Below, one piece after another: positions 24,414 through 33,177 of a stretch of DNA of 38,222 nt. The notes beneath the pieces are model-generated. The model was not told the origin of the DNA. It saw only the letters and a list, made by a program, of their open reading frames with translations, and ran no database searches. The translations under genes and the position numbers were made by a program. Positions within the stretch are counted from its first letter, which is position 1, and every line of letters starts with the position of its first letter. Location of the stretch: positions 1 to 38,222 of the forward strand of contig JAFKFK010000047.1 of NCBI GenBank assembly GCA_017307275.1. The letters are read 5' to 3'. Source of the stretch: Alphaproteobacteria bacterium. Lineage in GTDB: Bacteria; Pseudomonadota; Alphaproteobacteria; Reyranellales; Reyranellaceae.

Positions 24414-25171
24414 TCAACATCCAGGGGCTCGGCCTCACCTTCGAGCGCGACGGCCGTCGCACCGAAGTGCTGCGCGGGCTCGATCTCGCGATTCCCCGTG
24501 GCGCTTTCGTTGCCATCGTCGGCGCCTCCGGTGTCGGCAAGTCGACCCTGTTGCGCGTGCTGATCGGCCTCGCTCAAGCAAGCGCCGGCAAGGTGACGCT
24601 CGACACCCATTCCGCGCAGCGCCAGCCGGTCGCGCTGGTGTTCCAGGACTCGCGCCTGCTGCCGTGGCGCCGGGTGATCGACAACGTTGCGTTCGGCCTC
24701 GAAGGGCGCGGTCTGTCGCGCAGCGACCGTCACGCCAAGGCGCTCGATGCGCTGGGCATCGTGGGTCTCGCCCATCTCGCCCGCCGCTGGCCACATCAGC
24801 TTTCGGGTGGCCAGCGTCAGCGCGTGGCGCTCGCCCGCGCGCTCGCCGTCGAGCCCGAGGTGCTGCTGATGGACGAGCCCTTCTCTGCCCTCGACGCCAT
24901 CTCGCGCGAGAGCCTTCAGGACGAACTCACCCGCATCTGGCAGGTGACGGGCAAAACCATCCTGTTCGTCACGCACGATATCGAGGAGGCGACCTATCTC
25001 GCCGACCGCGTCGTCGTGCTAGCCGGAGCGCCCGGTCGGACCGTTGCCGATCACGTGATCAATACGCCGCGGCCCCGTCGTCGCGACGACGATGCCGATG
25101 CCGCCATCGTCGCCGACATCCGCCGCCATCTTGGCGGCGGCAAAGGCAGCGCGCTCGCCGAAGCGGCCTGA
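24401..25171 (+). CDS. ABC transporter ATP-binding protein, NitT/TauT (SsuB-like) type
   Basis: A 256-residue ATPase with Walker A GASGVGKST (41-49), Q-loop VFQDSRLLPW, signature LSGGQRQRVALARAL, Walker B VLLMDEPFSALD and the switch histidine in LFVTHDIEEA. The loop FQDSRLLPW and short length place it in the SsuB/TauB subgroup, powering the permease just upstream. The ATG at 24401 lies 13 bp inside the permease gene. The stop is only three bases from the stop of the convergent CoA-transferase gene. Confidence 0.94.
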   Translation: MESVINIQGLGLTFERDGRRTEVLRGLDLAIPRGAFVAIVGASGVGKSTLLRVLIGLAQASAGKVTLDTHSAQRQPVALVFQDSRLLPWRRVIDNVAFGLEGRGLSRSDRHAKALDALGIVGLAHLARRWPHQLSGGQRQRVALARALAVEPEVLLMDEPFSALDAISRESLQDELTRIWQVTGKTILFVTHDIEEATYLADRVVVLAGAPGRTVADHVINTPRPRRRDDDADAAIVADIRRHLGGGKGSALAEAA

Positions 25172-25174
25172 TCG

Positions 25175-26386
25175 TCAGCCTATCGCGCGGGTGTCGCGTA
25201 GCTTGTCGATCTCTTCGCGGGCGTAGCCCAACTCGGTCAGCACCTCGTCGGTGTGCGCGGCGTAGTCGGGACCTGCTCCAGGTGTCACCGGCTCGGGCGC
25301 GAAGGAGAGCCGGATAGGGGCAGAGATGGTCCGCGGCATATCGGCCTGCGCGCTCGGCACCACCGCGCCATTGGCGACGGCCTGATGATCGTCGGGCACG
25401 TCGCGCAGGATACCGAGTAACCCGAAGGTGATCTCGTGACGGCGCAGTCGTTCGCGCCATTCGAGCCACGGCCGGCTGGCGAACACCGGATCGAGAAGGC
25501 CGGCGAGTTCCGTCGCATGCGTGCGCCGGCTCTCCAGTGTCTTGAAGCGCGGATCGTCCAGCAGGTCGGTACGTTCCATCGCCTGGCAGAGTTCGGGCCA
25601 CAGCTTGTCTTCGCGCACGATGGTGAGCTGGATCCAGCGGCCGTCGGCCGTGCGGTACTGGTTGGCCAGCGCGCTGCGCGGCGTGGTGCGCGGTGGCCGC
25701 GGAGACACGAAAGAGCCGAGCAGGGCGCCTTGCGCCAGGATCGCATTGGACCACAGGCCGCTCGCGTGCAGCGAGGTGCCGACTTCGCTGCCTTCGCCGG
25801 TGCGCTCACGATGCAGCAAGGCCATGGTGATGGCGGCGAAGAGATTCATGCCGGTCATCTGGTCGCCCTGCGCCGGCAGGGAAAATGCCGGCGGGCCGCC
25901 TTCGTACGTCAGTCCGTCAAGGAGCCCGGACCGTGCAAAGAACGCCGTCGAATCGAAGCCCGGTTGCTCGGCATCGGGGCCGCTTTCGCCGTAGCCCGTC
26001 ATCGAGGCATAAATCAGCCTCGGATTGACGTGCTTCACATCCGCATAACGCATGCGGAGGCGCTCGCGGACCTTCAAGGGAAAGTTCACCACCATGACAT
26101 CGGCCGTCGCGAGCAGCCGGTCGAAGGCCGCGCGGCCATCGGGATGCTTGAGGTCGAGGACGACCGAGCGCTTGTTGCGGTTGACCAGATGCCAGCAGAA
26201 GTTGACCGGATGCTGCGGAACCGAGTGGGCTTGACCAAGCTTGCGCTGAGGGTCGCCCTCGCCCGGCGGTTCGATCTTGATGACCTCCGCGCCGTAATCT
26301 CCCATCACCGTTGTTGCGACTGGGCCGGCGATGAAACTCGCCAGATCCAGCACCCGAAGACCCTGCAGCGGTAATTGCCCGCTCAT
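25175..26386 (-). CDS. Class III (CaiB/BaiF) CoA-transferase family protein
   Basis: A 403-residue enzyme of the family that moves CoA between carboxylic acids (formyl-CoA transferase, carnitine CoA-transferase and relatives). The N-terminus LPLQGLRVLDLASFIAGP and the stretch YGAEVIKIEPPGEGDP are diagnostic. The predicted catalytic aspartate is Asp175 in PAQGDQMTGMN, followed by the usual ALLHRERTGEG. The C-terminal domain contains VPDDHQAVANGAVV. The acids used are unknown, as the family is broad. It faces the ABC cassette tail to tail and is divergent from the SGNH hydrolase, so it is probably expressed on its own. Confidence 0.92.
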   Translation of the reverse strand: MSGQLPLQGLRVLDLASFIAGPVATTVMGDYGAEVIKIEPPGEGDPQRKLGQAHSVPQHPVNFCWHLVNRNKRSVVLDLKHPDGRAAFDRLLATADVMVVNFPLKVRERLRMRYADVKHVNPRLIYASMTGYGESGPDAEQPGFDSTAFFARSGLLDGLTYEGGPPAFSLPAQGDQMTGMNLFAAITMALLHRERTGEGSEVGTSLHASGLWSNAILAQGALLGSFVSPRPPRTTPRSALANQYRTADGRWIQLTIVREDKLWPELCQAMERTDLLDDPRFKTLESRRTHATELAGLLDPVFASRPWLEWRERLRRHEITFGLLGILRDVPDDHQAVANGAVVPSAQADMPRTISAPIRLSFAPEPVTPGAGPDYAAHTDEVLTELGYAREEIDKLRDTRAIG

Positions 26387-26446
26387 TGATGTTTTCCTTT
26401 CGAACGCCTACACCCCAGCCTACCCCCGCGGAGTGCCTTCAGGTCA

Positions 26447-27616
26447 ATGGCTGGTACCTTTCGTAATCTCTGGCTGAGCGGCGCCTTTCTCCTGGCGGTT
26501 GGTCTCGTCGCCGTCGCGCTGAAATCGGCGGTGTGGGCGTGCGTTGTCGCGGCTCTTCTCGCCATAGCGGGCGTCGTCCTGTTCCGAGGCAATCGCTGGC
26601 GTACCGGCGCATTGCTGGTGGCGGCCATGGCCGTCAGCCTCGCCATCCTCGATACGTTCGCGGGCATCATCTCGCCGACGCCCATGGGCCGCGGCCTGGT
26701 GCGGATGACCGATCCAAAATGGTGGCCGCCCTCCGATCCGATCCTCGGCTTTCGGCCCAAGCCCGATTCGACGGTCATTGCGACCGCGACCTTTGGCGAC
26801 GAGCTGGTCTATCGGGTCAGCTATCGCTTCGACTCGACGGTGGCGCGCGTTACGCCGGCCGCCGAAGCCGATGCCAACACTTATCTCTTCCTCGGCGATT
26901 CGTTCATCTTCGGTCAGGGCCTGGCCGACGACGAGGCGCTGGCGGCGCAGTTCACGAAGATGAGCAATCTCAAGGTGCAGGGCGTCAATCTCGGTGTGCC
27001 GGGTTATGCGCCGAACCACCTGATCCGCCTCTTCGAGGCAGGCCTGCTCGATCGTTACAAGGACAAGAAGGTCAAGGCGGTCGTAACCTGGATCATCCCG
27101 GCCCAGCTCGCGCGCACCACGGGCGATGGTTCGTGGCTCGGCTCCTCGCCGCGCTACGTGCTGGAGAACGGGACACTGCGCTGGACCGGATCGTTCAATG
27201 AGTATCGCTGGCGCAATCCCATTGCCGGCGCGAAGTACCTGCTGGGCCAGCAGTTCGCTTTCATCGACGCCATCGGCATGCGTCAGCGCCAGGAAGAGCA
27301 AAGCGATCTGTTCGTGGCGATGATGGCGCGACTGCAAGTGCTGGCACGCGAGAAGTTCAACGCACCATTGATGATCGTCTATTCCTGGCCAGACGAAAAG
27401 TCGCAGGTGGAGGATGGCGATACGGGCGTTGCGCATTCCATCCTGCTCTCGACGCTTCTCCGCGTGCGCGCACTCAACGCACCGATGATCCGCGTCGATA
27501 CGCTGACCGACGGGATGAATGCGGCGAAGATCATGATCCCGCACGACGGCCATCCCAACGCATTTACCAACGAACTCGTCGCCCGTGCCGTCAGCCGGAA
27601 GTTCAACTTACCCTGA
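26447..27616 (+). CDS. Membrane-anchored SGNH/GDSL-type hydrolase-like protein
   Basis: A 389-residue protein. Three hydrophobic segments occupy about residues 8-75, then comes a periplasmic domain. Block I of the SGNH fold is YLFLGDSFIFGQGL with Ser152, and block V is HDGHPNAF with Asp367 and His369, a likely catalytic triad. Such proteins deacylate or acylate cell-surface sugars or act as esterases; some work with acyltransferases in polysaccharide decoration, but no such partner is adjacent. ATG 26447 has only a weak AGG upstream. It is divergent from the CoA-transferase across 60 bp. Substrate unknown. Confidence 0.78.
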   Translation: MAGTFRNLWLSGAFLLAVGLVAVALKSAVWACVVAALLAIAGVVLFRGNRWRTGALLVAAMAVSLAILDTFAGIISPTPMGRGLVRMTDPKWWPPSDPILGFRPKPDSTVIATATFGDELVYRVSYRFDSTVARVTPAAEADANTYLFLGDSFIFGQGLADDEALAAQFTKMSNLKVQGVNLGVPGYAPNHLIRLFEAGLLDRYKDKKVKAVVTWIIPAQLARTTGDGSWLGSSPRYVLENGTLRWTGSFNEYRWRNPIAGAKYLLGQQFAFIDAIGMRQRQEEQSDLFVAMMARLQVLAREKFNAPLMIVYSWPDEKSQVEDGDTGVAHSILLSTLLRVRALNAPMIRVDTLTDGMNAAKIMIPHDGHPNAFTNELVARAVSRKFNLP

Positions 27617-27724
27617 GTTCGTCTGTTCTAATTGACAGTCGAAGTGCAATCCCCGAGCTTGTCGCTAACAAGAATACTCGCTGAAGCGAGTAATTGAGGA
27701 AACGACTCGGAGGGATGAAAGCGG
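27617..27724 (+). promoter_or_regulatory. Control region of the ligase-transporter operon with two adjacent inverted repeats
   Basis: TACTCGCTGAAGCGAGTA (27675-27692) is a perfect palindrome of 8-bp arms around GA. Immediately upstream is CTTGTCGCTAACAAG (27658-27672), with 5-bp arms. TTGACA lies at 27632-27637 but no good -10 follows at 17 bp. The ribosome site GGAGGG is at 27709-27714. An 18-bp palindrome of this form would suit a dimeric regulator such as the MarR proteins that often control hydroxycinnamate genes; which regulator is inference. Confidence 0.6.
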
Positions 27725-29536
27725 GTGAGCCACCTAGCGCCTATTCGCGTGCCCAATCGGCCGAAGCCGGCAGTGAGCCTCGAGCGTCGTGCCGATGGCG
27801 CGCTCGTGCTTTCTGCCGAGCAGACGCTCGCAGAGAATCTGCCGTTGATGATCGATTGGCTGGAACGCGCGGCGCTGCGGCGGCCCGATGTCACTTTCCT
27901 CGCCGAACGTCGCGGACCCGGCCGTAACTGGCAGCATCTTAGTTACGCCGAGACATGGGCGACGACAGGCGCCATCGCGTCCTGGTTGATCGCGCAGGGC
28001 TTCGGTCCCCATTCTGCGCCTGTCGCCATTCTGTCGGACAACAGCCTGGAGAATGCGCTCTTTCTCTTCGGGGCAATGCGGGCCGGTGTTCCTGTTGCTT
28101 CGGTCTCGCCCAACTATTCGCAGGCCACCGATCTGGCTCGCCTCGACCACGTGCTCGACATCGTCCAGCCGGCGCTGGTCTTCGCTCAGGACTCGCAAGC
28201 CTACGGTGCCGCACTCGATCATGCGGCGCAAAGAGCAGCGCGGCTGGTCACTGTCGATGGTGGGCGAGGGGTTGCGTTCGCAGCGCTGACGGCTTGCTCG
28301 GTCGATGCTGCTGTTGCCGAGCGTCGTCAGCATATTACGGCCGCAACTCTCGCGAAGATTCTGTTCACGTCAGGTTCGACGGGCACTCCCAAGGGCGTAC
28401 TGAACACGCACGGCAATCTCGCCGCGTCGGCCGAGATGATCCATGCGGTCAGCGAGCCAGTCGATAGCCAGCACGTCGCCGTCGCGCTGGATTGGCTGCC
28501 CTGGCATCACACCTGGGGTGGTAATGCCGTTCTCGGCAGCATCGTGCGCATTGCGGGGACGCTGTTTATCGACGGCGGCCGGCCGGTCGAGGGTCGCTTT
28601 CAGGAAACGCTCGAGAACCTGCGCGAGCTTTCACCGACCAGCTTCGCCAGCGTTCCAGCCGCATTCCCCTTGTTGCTCGATGCTCTCGAAAGAGACACCG
28701 ATCTGCGCGCCAAGTTCTTCAAGAATATGCAAAGCGCAGGCTATGGCGGCGCGCTGCTACCCCAAGAAAACTTCGACCGGCTGCAGGATGTCGCCACGCG
28801 TCACCGCGGCACTCGGCTGTCCTTCGACTGCGGTTGGGGCATGACGGAAACTACCAGCACCGGCCTGATGGCCACCGGCGGCGTCGATCGTGCCGGTGTG
28901 CTCGGCCTGCCGCAGCCCGGCATGCTGGCCAAGTTGGTACCGGCCGGCGATCGTTATGAGCTGCGCGTGAAGGGCCCGAACGTCACGCCTGGCTATTATC
29001 GCGATCCCGCGGCCACGGCCGCGGCATTCGACGACGAGGGCTTCTTCCGCACTGGCGATGCCGTGCGTTGGGTCGACGAAAGCCGGCCCGAGGCGGGCAT
29101 TGCCTTTGCCGGTCGCCTCTCAGAGGAGTTCAAGCTCGCGTCGGGAACCTGGGTGCAGGCCACCACCCTGCGCAGCCAGCTTATCGACGCCCTGCAGCCT
29201 TACGTGCGCGATCTGGTGGTCGCTGCGCCCGACAGGCCGTGGCTCGGCGCCTTGGTCTGGCTGGACGAAACGGCGTGCCGGGAAGCCGGCGCTGCGCACT
29301 GGCAGTCGGCGCTGTCGCAACGTCTCGCGGCATTCAACAGCAGGGCCGGTGGATCGAGCGCGCGCGTCCTGCGTCTGCTGCCGCTCGAAGCGCCGCCTTC
29401 TGTGGCTAACGGCGAAGTGACGGACAAGCGTTCGATCAACGGCCGTCGCGTTCTCGAAACCCGGGCGGCGGAAGTGGCGCGGCTCTATGCCGAGCCAGCC
29501 GATCCCGCGGCGATCCAAGCAGGAGGAAGTGCCTGA
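27725..29536 (+). CDS. Feruloyl-CoA synthase-like AMP-forming acyl-CoA ligase
   Basis: A 603-residue ANL-superfamily enzyme that activates a carboxylic acid via acyl-AMP to an acyl-CoA. The ATP loop FTSGSTGTPKGV is at 214-225. Further motifs are DWLPWHHTWGGN, the adenylate motif WGMTETTS, and FFRTGDAV. The length and the DWLPWHHTWGGNAV region resemble feruloyl-CoA synthases, which act on ferulate and other hydroxycinnamates, but the acid is not certain. The usual lysine of the C-terminal A10 motif may be that in GEVTDKRSING. The start is GTG 27725, with GGAGGG ten bases upstream. Its TGA overlaps the ATG of the permease (ATGA), coupling ligase and transporter. No enoyl-CoA hydratase is adjacent. 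Confidence 0.85.
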   Translation: MSHLAPIRVPNRPKPAVSLERRADGALVLSAEQTLAENLPLMIDWLERAALRRPDVTFLAERRGPGRNWQHLSYAETWATTGAIASWLIAQGFGPHSAPVAILSDNSLENALFLFGAMRAGVPVASVSPNYSQATDLARLDHVLDIVQPALVFAQDSQAYGAALDHAAQRAARLVTVDGGRGVAFAALTACSVDAAVAERRQHITAATLAKILFTSGSTGTPKGVLNTHGNLAASAEMIHAVSEPVDSQHVAVALDWLPWHHTWGGNAVLGSIVRIAGTLFIDGGRPVEGRFQETLENLRELSPTSFASVPAAFPLLLDALERDTDLRAKFFKNMQSAGYGGALLPQENFDRLQDVATRHRGTRLSFDCGWGMTETTSTGLMATGGVDRAGVLGLPQPGMLAKLVPAGDRYELRVKGPNVTPGYYRDPAATAAAFDDEGFFRTGDAVRWVDESRPEAGIAFAGRLSEEFKLASGTWVQATTLRSQLIDALQPYVRDLVVAAPDRPWLGALVWLDETACREAGAAHWQSALSQRLAAFNSRAGGSSARVLRLLPLEAPPSVANGEVTDKRSINGRRVLETRAAEVARLYAEPADPAAIQAGGSA

Positions 29537-30492
29537 TGCAGGCCTACATCATCCGCCGCGTGCTGGCGCTGATTCCGACCCTGATCTTCGCCAGCCTGAT
29601 CGTCTTCATCACCGTGCGGTTGATCCCCGGCGACATCATCGACCTGATGCTGTCGAGCAACGACATCGGTGCCGACAAGAAGAGCCGCGAGCAGCTCGAA
29701 GCCGCGCTCGGCCTCGACCAGCCTGTCGTGACGCAATACTTCCGGTGGGTGGGGGCCATCTTGTTCGAAGGCAGCCTCGGCAAGTCGCTGTGGCAGAACA
29801 CACCGGTGATGGAGGAGATCCTGCACCGCCTGCCGATCACCTTCGAGCTCGGCATCATGGCGCTGATCGTGGCGCTGGTGGTCGGCATCCCGATCGGCGT
29901 CTACTCCGCCGTCGCGCAGGACACGGTCGGAGACTATGTCACGCGTTCCTTCGCCATCCTGGCGCTGGCTCTGCCGGGCTTCTGGATCGGTACCCTGGTG
30001 ATGGTCTTTCCCTCGATATGGTGGGGCTGGTCGCCCGAGGTGAAATTCACGCCCTTCAGTCAGGATCCGCTGAAGAACCTCGCCCAGATGGCGATCCCGG
30101 CCCTGATCCTCGGCAAGGCCTTCTCGGCCGTCACCATGCGGCTCACGCGCACCATGATGCTGGAGGTGATGCGCCAGGATTACATCCGCACCGCGCTCGC
30201 CAAGGGTCTGGCGCCACGCACCACCATCATCCGCCATGCGCTGCGCAACGCGTTGATCCCCGTGGTCACGCTGGTCGGGCTGCAGGCGCCGGTGCTGTTC
30301 GGTGGCGCCGTCATCATGGAGCAGATCTTTGTCATTCCGGGCATGGGCCTGCTGCTGCTCGAAGCAGTCGGCCAGCGCGACTATCCGATCATCACCGGCG
30401 TCTTCCTGATCGTGGGCGTCGCCGTCGTCTTCATCAACCTGCTGGTCGATCTCAGCTACGGGCTGCTCGATCCCAAGGTGAGGTACCGCTGA
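29536..30492 (+). CDS. ABC transporter permease, DppB/OppB type
   Basis: A 318-residue permease of the peptide/opine/nickel family. The N-terminus MQAYIIRRVLALIPTLIFAS and VRLIPGD are hallmarks of DppB-like proteins, with six membrane segments. The coupling loop is YIRTALAKGLAPRTTIIRHA followed by LRNALIPVVTLVGLQ. Its start overlaps the ligase stop and its stop overlaps the DppC-like start (TGATG), so the three are coupled. Confidence 0.94.
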   Translation: MQAYIIRRVLALIPTLIFASLIVFITVRLIPGDIIDLMLSSNDIGADKKSREQLEAALGLDQPVVTQYFRWVGAILFEGSLGKSLWQNTPVMEEILHRLPITFELGIMALIVALVVGIPIGVYSAVAQDTVGDYVTRSFAILALALPGFWIGTLVMVFPSIWWGWSPEVKFTPFSQDPLKNLAQMAIPALILGKAFSAVTMRLTRTMMLEVMRQDYIRTALAKGLAPRTTIIRHALRNALIPVVTLVGLQAPVLFGGAVIMEQIFVIPGMGLLLLEAVGQRDYPIITGVFLIVGVAVVFINLLVDLSYGLLDPKVRYR

Positions 30493-31391
30493 TGGTCGCC
30501 GTCGCCGAAACAACCGTCCCGCCGCCGCGTCGCAAGCCGGCAGCCGGCACGCTTTACTTCATCGGCCGCCTGTTCCGAGACAAGCCGCTCGGCGCCTTCG
30601 GCTTTGTCATCTGCGCCATCTTCCTGTTTTGCGGCATCTTTGCCGACGTGCTGGCGCCCTACGGCTACAATCAGATCAGCCCGATCAACCGCCTGAAGCC
30701 GCCCAGCGAGAAGTTCTGGCTGGGCACCGACAATCTCGGCCGCGACATGCTCTCGCGCTGCCTCTACGGCGCGCAGCTCTCGGTGATCATCGGCCTGTCG
30801 GCGGCGGCGCTGGCCACTGTGGTGTCCGTCTTCATCGGCATCGTCTCGGGCTATCTCGGCGGCAAGTTCGACATGGTCATGCAACGCTTCGTCGATGCGT
30901 GGATGAGCTTCCCCGACCTGATCATCCTGATTGTCGTCGTCTCGGTGGTTGGGCCGGGCATGGGGCCAGTCATCATCATTCTGGGGCTTCTCTACGGCAT
31001 CGCCGGCAGTCGCATCATACGCGGCGCCGTATTGTCGGTGCGCGAGAACGCCTACGTCCACGCCGCGCAATCGACCGGCGCGTCGCTGCCGCGCATCCTG
31101 TGGCGGCACATCCTGCCCAACGTCATGGCGCCGGTGATCGTGCTCTTCACCACGCGCGTCGGCGCGGTGATCCTGGCCGAGTCGGGCCTCGCCTTCCTCG
31201 GTCTCGGCGTACCGCCGCCGGCGCCGACCTGGGGCGGCATGCTGTCGGGCTCCGGCCGCTCGTTCATGTATCTCGCGCCGTGGCTCGCTTTAGCGCCCGG
31301 CCTCTGCATCACCATCGTGGTCTACGCCATCAACGTGTTCGGCGACGCGCTGCGCGATCTCCTGGATCCGCGCATGCGGGGCAGCCGCTGA
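30492..31391 (+). CDS. ABC transporter permease, DppC/OppC type
   Basis: A 299-residue partner permease. A Pro/Arg-rich cytoplasmic N-terminus (about 1-30) is followed by the first helix, the typical DppC segment HWLGTDNLGRDMLSR in the variant FWLGTDNLGRDMLSR, five more helices, and the coupling loop AAQSTGASLPRILWRHILPN. The C-terminus NVFGDALRDLLDPRMRG is characteristic. It forms the heterodimeric channel with the upstream permease. The first binding-protein gene begins 45 bp later. Confidence 0.94.
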   Translation: MVAVAETTVPPPRRKPAAGTLYFIGRLFRDKPLGAFGFVICAIFLFCGIFADVLAPYGYNQISPINRLKPPSEKFWLGTDNLGRDMLSRCLYGAQLSVIIGLSAAALATVVSVFIGIVSGYLGGKFDMVMQRFVDAWMSFPDLIILIVVVSVVGPGMGPVIIILGLLYGIAGSRIIRGAVLSVRENAYVHAAQSTGASLPRILWRHILPNVMAPVIVLFTTRVGAVILAESGLAFLGLGVPPPAPTWGGMLSGSGRSFMYLAPWLALAPGLCITIVVYAINVFGDALRDLLDPRMRGSR

Positions 31392-31436
31392 ACGACAAAA
31401 AGACGGAAACGGGGGCTGGGACTGGGAGGAAGAAGG

Positions 31437-33149
31437 ATGGGCATGAAGTCACTGAAGGGCGCGCTCATGGCGGGCTCGATGATGCTGGCGGGAATGACTG
31501 TCGCAGGTGGCGCGGCACGCGCCGATGGCGAGAAGCCGCAGTACGGTGGAGCGCTCGAGATCGGTACCGTCTACGTGACGCTGTCGGCGCTGTCGTTCGA
31601 TCCACACGACTGGAACTGGAAGCTGAACCACGACACCGGCCAGTATCTCGAACAGCTCTTCCAGGGTGACTTGTCGAAGGCCCGCAGCCGCGGCGGCCCG
31701 CATCCCTTCGTGGCGGATGGTTACTTGCCGCAGGACGCGATCAAGGGGGAACTGGCCGAGAGCTGGGAGTGGAAGGACAATCCGCTGCGGGTCGAAATCA
31801 AGCTGCGCAAGGGTGTCATGTTTCCCGAGAAGGCGGGCGTGATGAAGAGCCGCGAACTCACCTCCGAGGACGTGGCCTTCAGCTTCAATCGTCTGATCAG
31901 CAGCCCCAAGCAGCAGAAAGGCTACTTCGATCACGTCGTGAAGGTCGAGACGCCCGACCCGCGCACGGTGGTTTTCTACATGAAGCACTTCCATGCCGAA
32001 TGGGACTACCGGTTCGGCTGGGGCTACTATTCGCCGATTTATGCCAAGGAGATGGTCGACGCGGGTGCGACCAACTGGAAGAACGCGGTAGGGACCGGCC
32101 CCTTCCAGCTCACCGACTACGTCTCGGGCAACTCCAGCACCTATACGAAGAACCCGATCTACTGGGGCACCGAGAAGATCGGCGGCCAGGACTACAAGCT
32201 GCCGTTCGTCGACAAGATCACCTACCGCACGATCAAGGACGAGGCGACCTACATCACCGCGTTGCGCACCGCCAAGCTCGATATCCTCGAGCCGATCCGC
32301 TGGCAGAACGTCGAATCGCTGAAGAAGAGCGCACCGCAGCTCAAGTGGAATCGCTGGCTCAACATGAGCGGCACGTTCATGGCGATGCGCATGGACGTCG
32401 ACGGACCTTTCAAGGATGTGCGCGTCCGGCGCGCCCTCAACATGGCGGTGAACAAGGACGAGATCGTCAAGGCCTACTACAACGGCAATGCCGAGCTGTT
32501 CGCCTATCCGCAGCATCCCGACTACGGCCCGTACTTCCAGCCGCTCGCCGAGATGCCGGCTTCGGTGCAGGAGCTGTTCAAGTACGATCCGGCCAAGGCC
32601 AAGAAGCTGCTGGCCGAGGCGGGCTACCCGAAGGGCTTCACCACCAAGGTCCAGGTCTGCTCTTGCAACCCGGACCATATGGACTTGCTGCCGCTGGTCG
32701 CCGCCTATCTCGAGCAGGTCGGCGTCAAGCTCGAGATCCAGCCGATGGAGTACGGCGCGTTCCTGAGCGCGATGAGTTCGCGCACCCACGCGCCGGGCTA
32801 TTTCATGAATTCCGGCCACGTCAATCCGACGCGCACCATCCACAAGAGCTTCATCAGCGGCGAGTTGTGGAACCCGTCGGGCTACAGCAATCCCAAGTAC
32901 GACGCGAAGATGGACGAGGTCTTCCGGACGAAGGACGAGGCCACGCGCATCAAGATGCTGCGCGAGCTGACAGTCGAGATTCTCGAAGCGGCACCCTACG
33001 TCTGGATGCCGATTCCCTACATCTATACGGCGTGGTGGCCGTGGGTGAAGAACTACGGTGGCGAACTGCGTGCCGGCGCCGTTCGCCCCGGCCCGGTCTA
33101 TGCGCGTATCTGGATCGACGAGGAACTCAAGAAGAAGATGGGCCACTGA
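31437..33149 (+). CDS. Family 5 (peptide/opine type) substrate-binding protein, first of three
   Basis: A 570-residue periplasmic binding protein with a Sec signal ending near AARA-DGEK (about residue 30). The mature start is PQYGGALEIGTVYVTLSALSFD. The SBP_bac_5 core shows YFDHVVKVETPDPRTVVFYMK, GTGPFQLTDYVSGNSS and VRVRRALNMAVNKDEIVK. Cys408 and Cys410 form a CSC motif shared by all three paralogues and unusual for this family. GGAGG seven bases before ATG 31437 supports the start. It shares identical DNA patches with the next gene. Ligand unknown; the adjoining ligase suggests an aromatic acid or a conjugate, as inference. Confidence 0.9.
   Translation: MGMKSLKGALMAGSMMLAGMTVAGGAARADGEKPQYGGALEIGTVYVTLSALSFDPHDWNWKLNHDTGQYLEQLFQGDLSKARSRGGPHPFVADGYLPQDAIKGELAESWEWKDNPLRVEIKLRKGVMFPEKAGVMKSRELTSEDVAFSFNRLISSPKQQKGYFDHVVKVETPDPRTVVFYMKHFHAEWDYRFGWGYYSPIYAKEMVDAGATNWKNAVGTGPFQLTDYVSGNSSTYTKNPIYWGTEKIGGQDYKLPFVDKITYRTIKDEATYITALRTAKLDILEPIRWQNVESLKKSAPQLKWNRWLNMSGTFMAMRMDVDGPFKDVRVRRALNMAVNKDEIVKAYYNGNAELFAYPQHPDYGPYFQPLAEMPASVQELFKYDPAKAKKLLAEAGYPKGFTTKVQVCSCNPDHMDLLPLVAAYLEQVGVKLEIQPMEYGAFLSAMSSRTHAPGYFMNSGHVNPTRTIHKSFISGELWNPSGYSNPKYDAKMDEVFRTKDEATRIKMLRELTVEILEAAPYVWMPIPYIYTAWWPWVKNYGGELRAGAVRPGPVYARIWIDEELKKKMGH
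32293..32368 (+). repeat. 76-bp block identical to 34016-34091 in the second binding-protein gene
   Basis: Every base from CGATCCGCTGG to CAACATGAG is the same at 32293-32368 and 34016-34091, 1,723 bp apart, third codon positions included. It lies in the part encoding RWQNVESLKKSAPQLKWNRW. Confidence 0.9.
32418..32494 (+). repeat. 77-bp block identical to 34141-34217 in the second binding-protein gene
   Basis: GTGCGCGTCC through AATGCCGA is identical at 32418-32494 and 34141-34217, again 1,723 bp apart. It encodes VRVRRALNMAVNKDEIVKAY and the following NGNAE. Flanking sequence diverges at silent and coding sites. Confidence 0.9.
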
Positions 33150-33177
33150 CCGCCCACCGAAGCTCAGGGAGGAAGCA

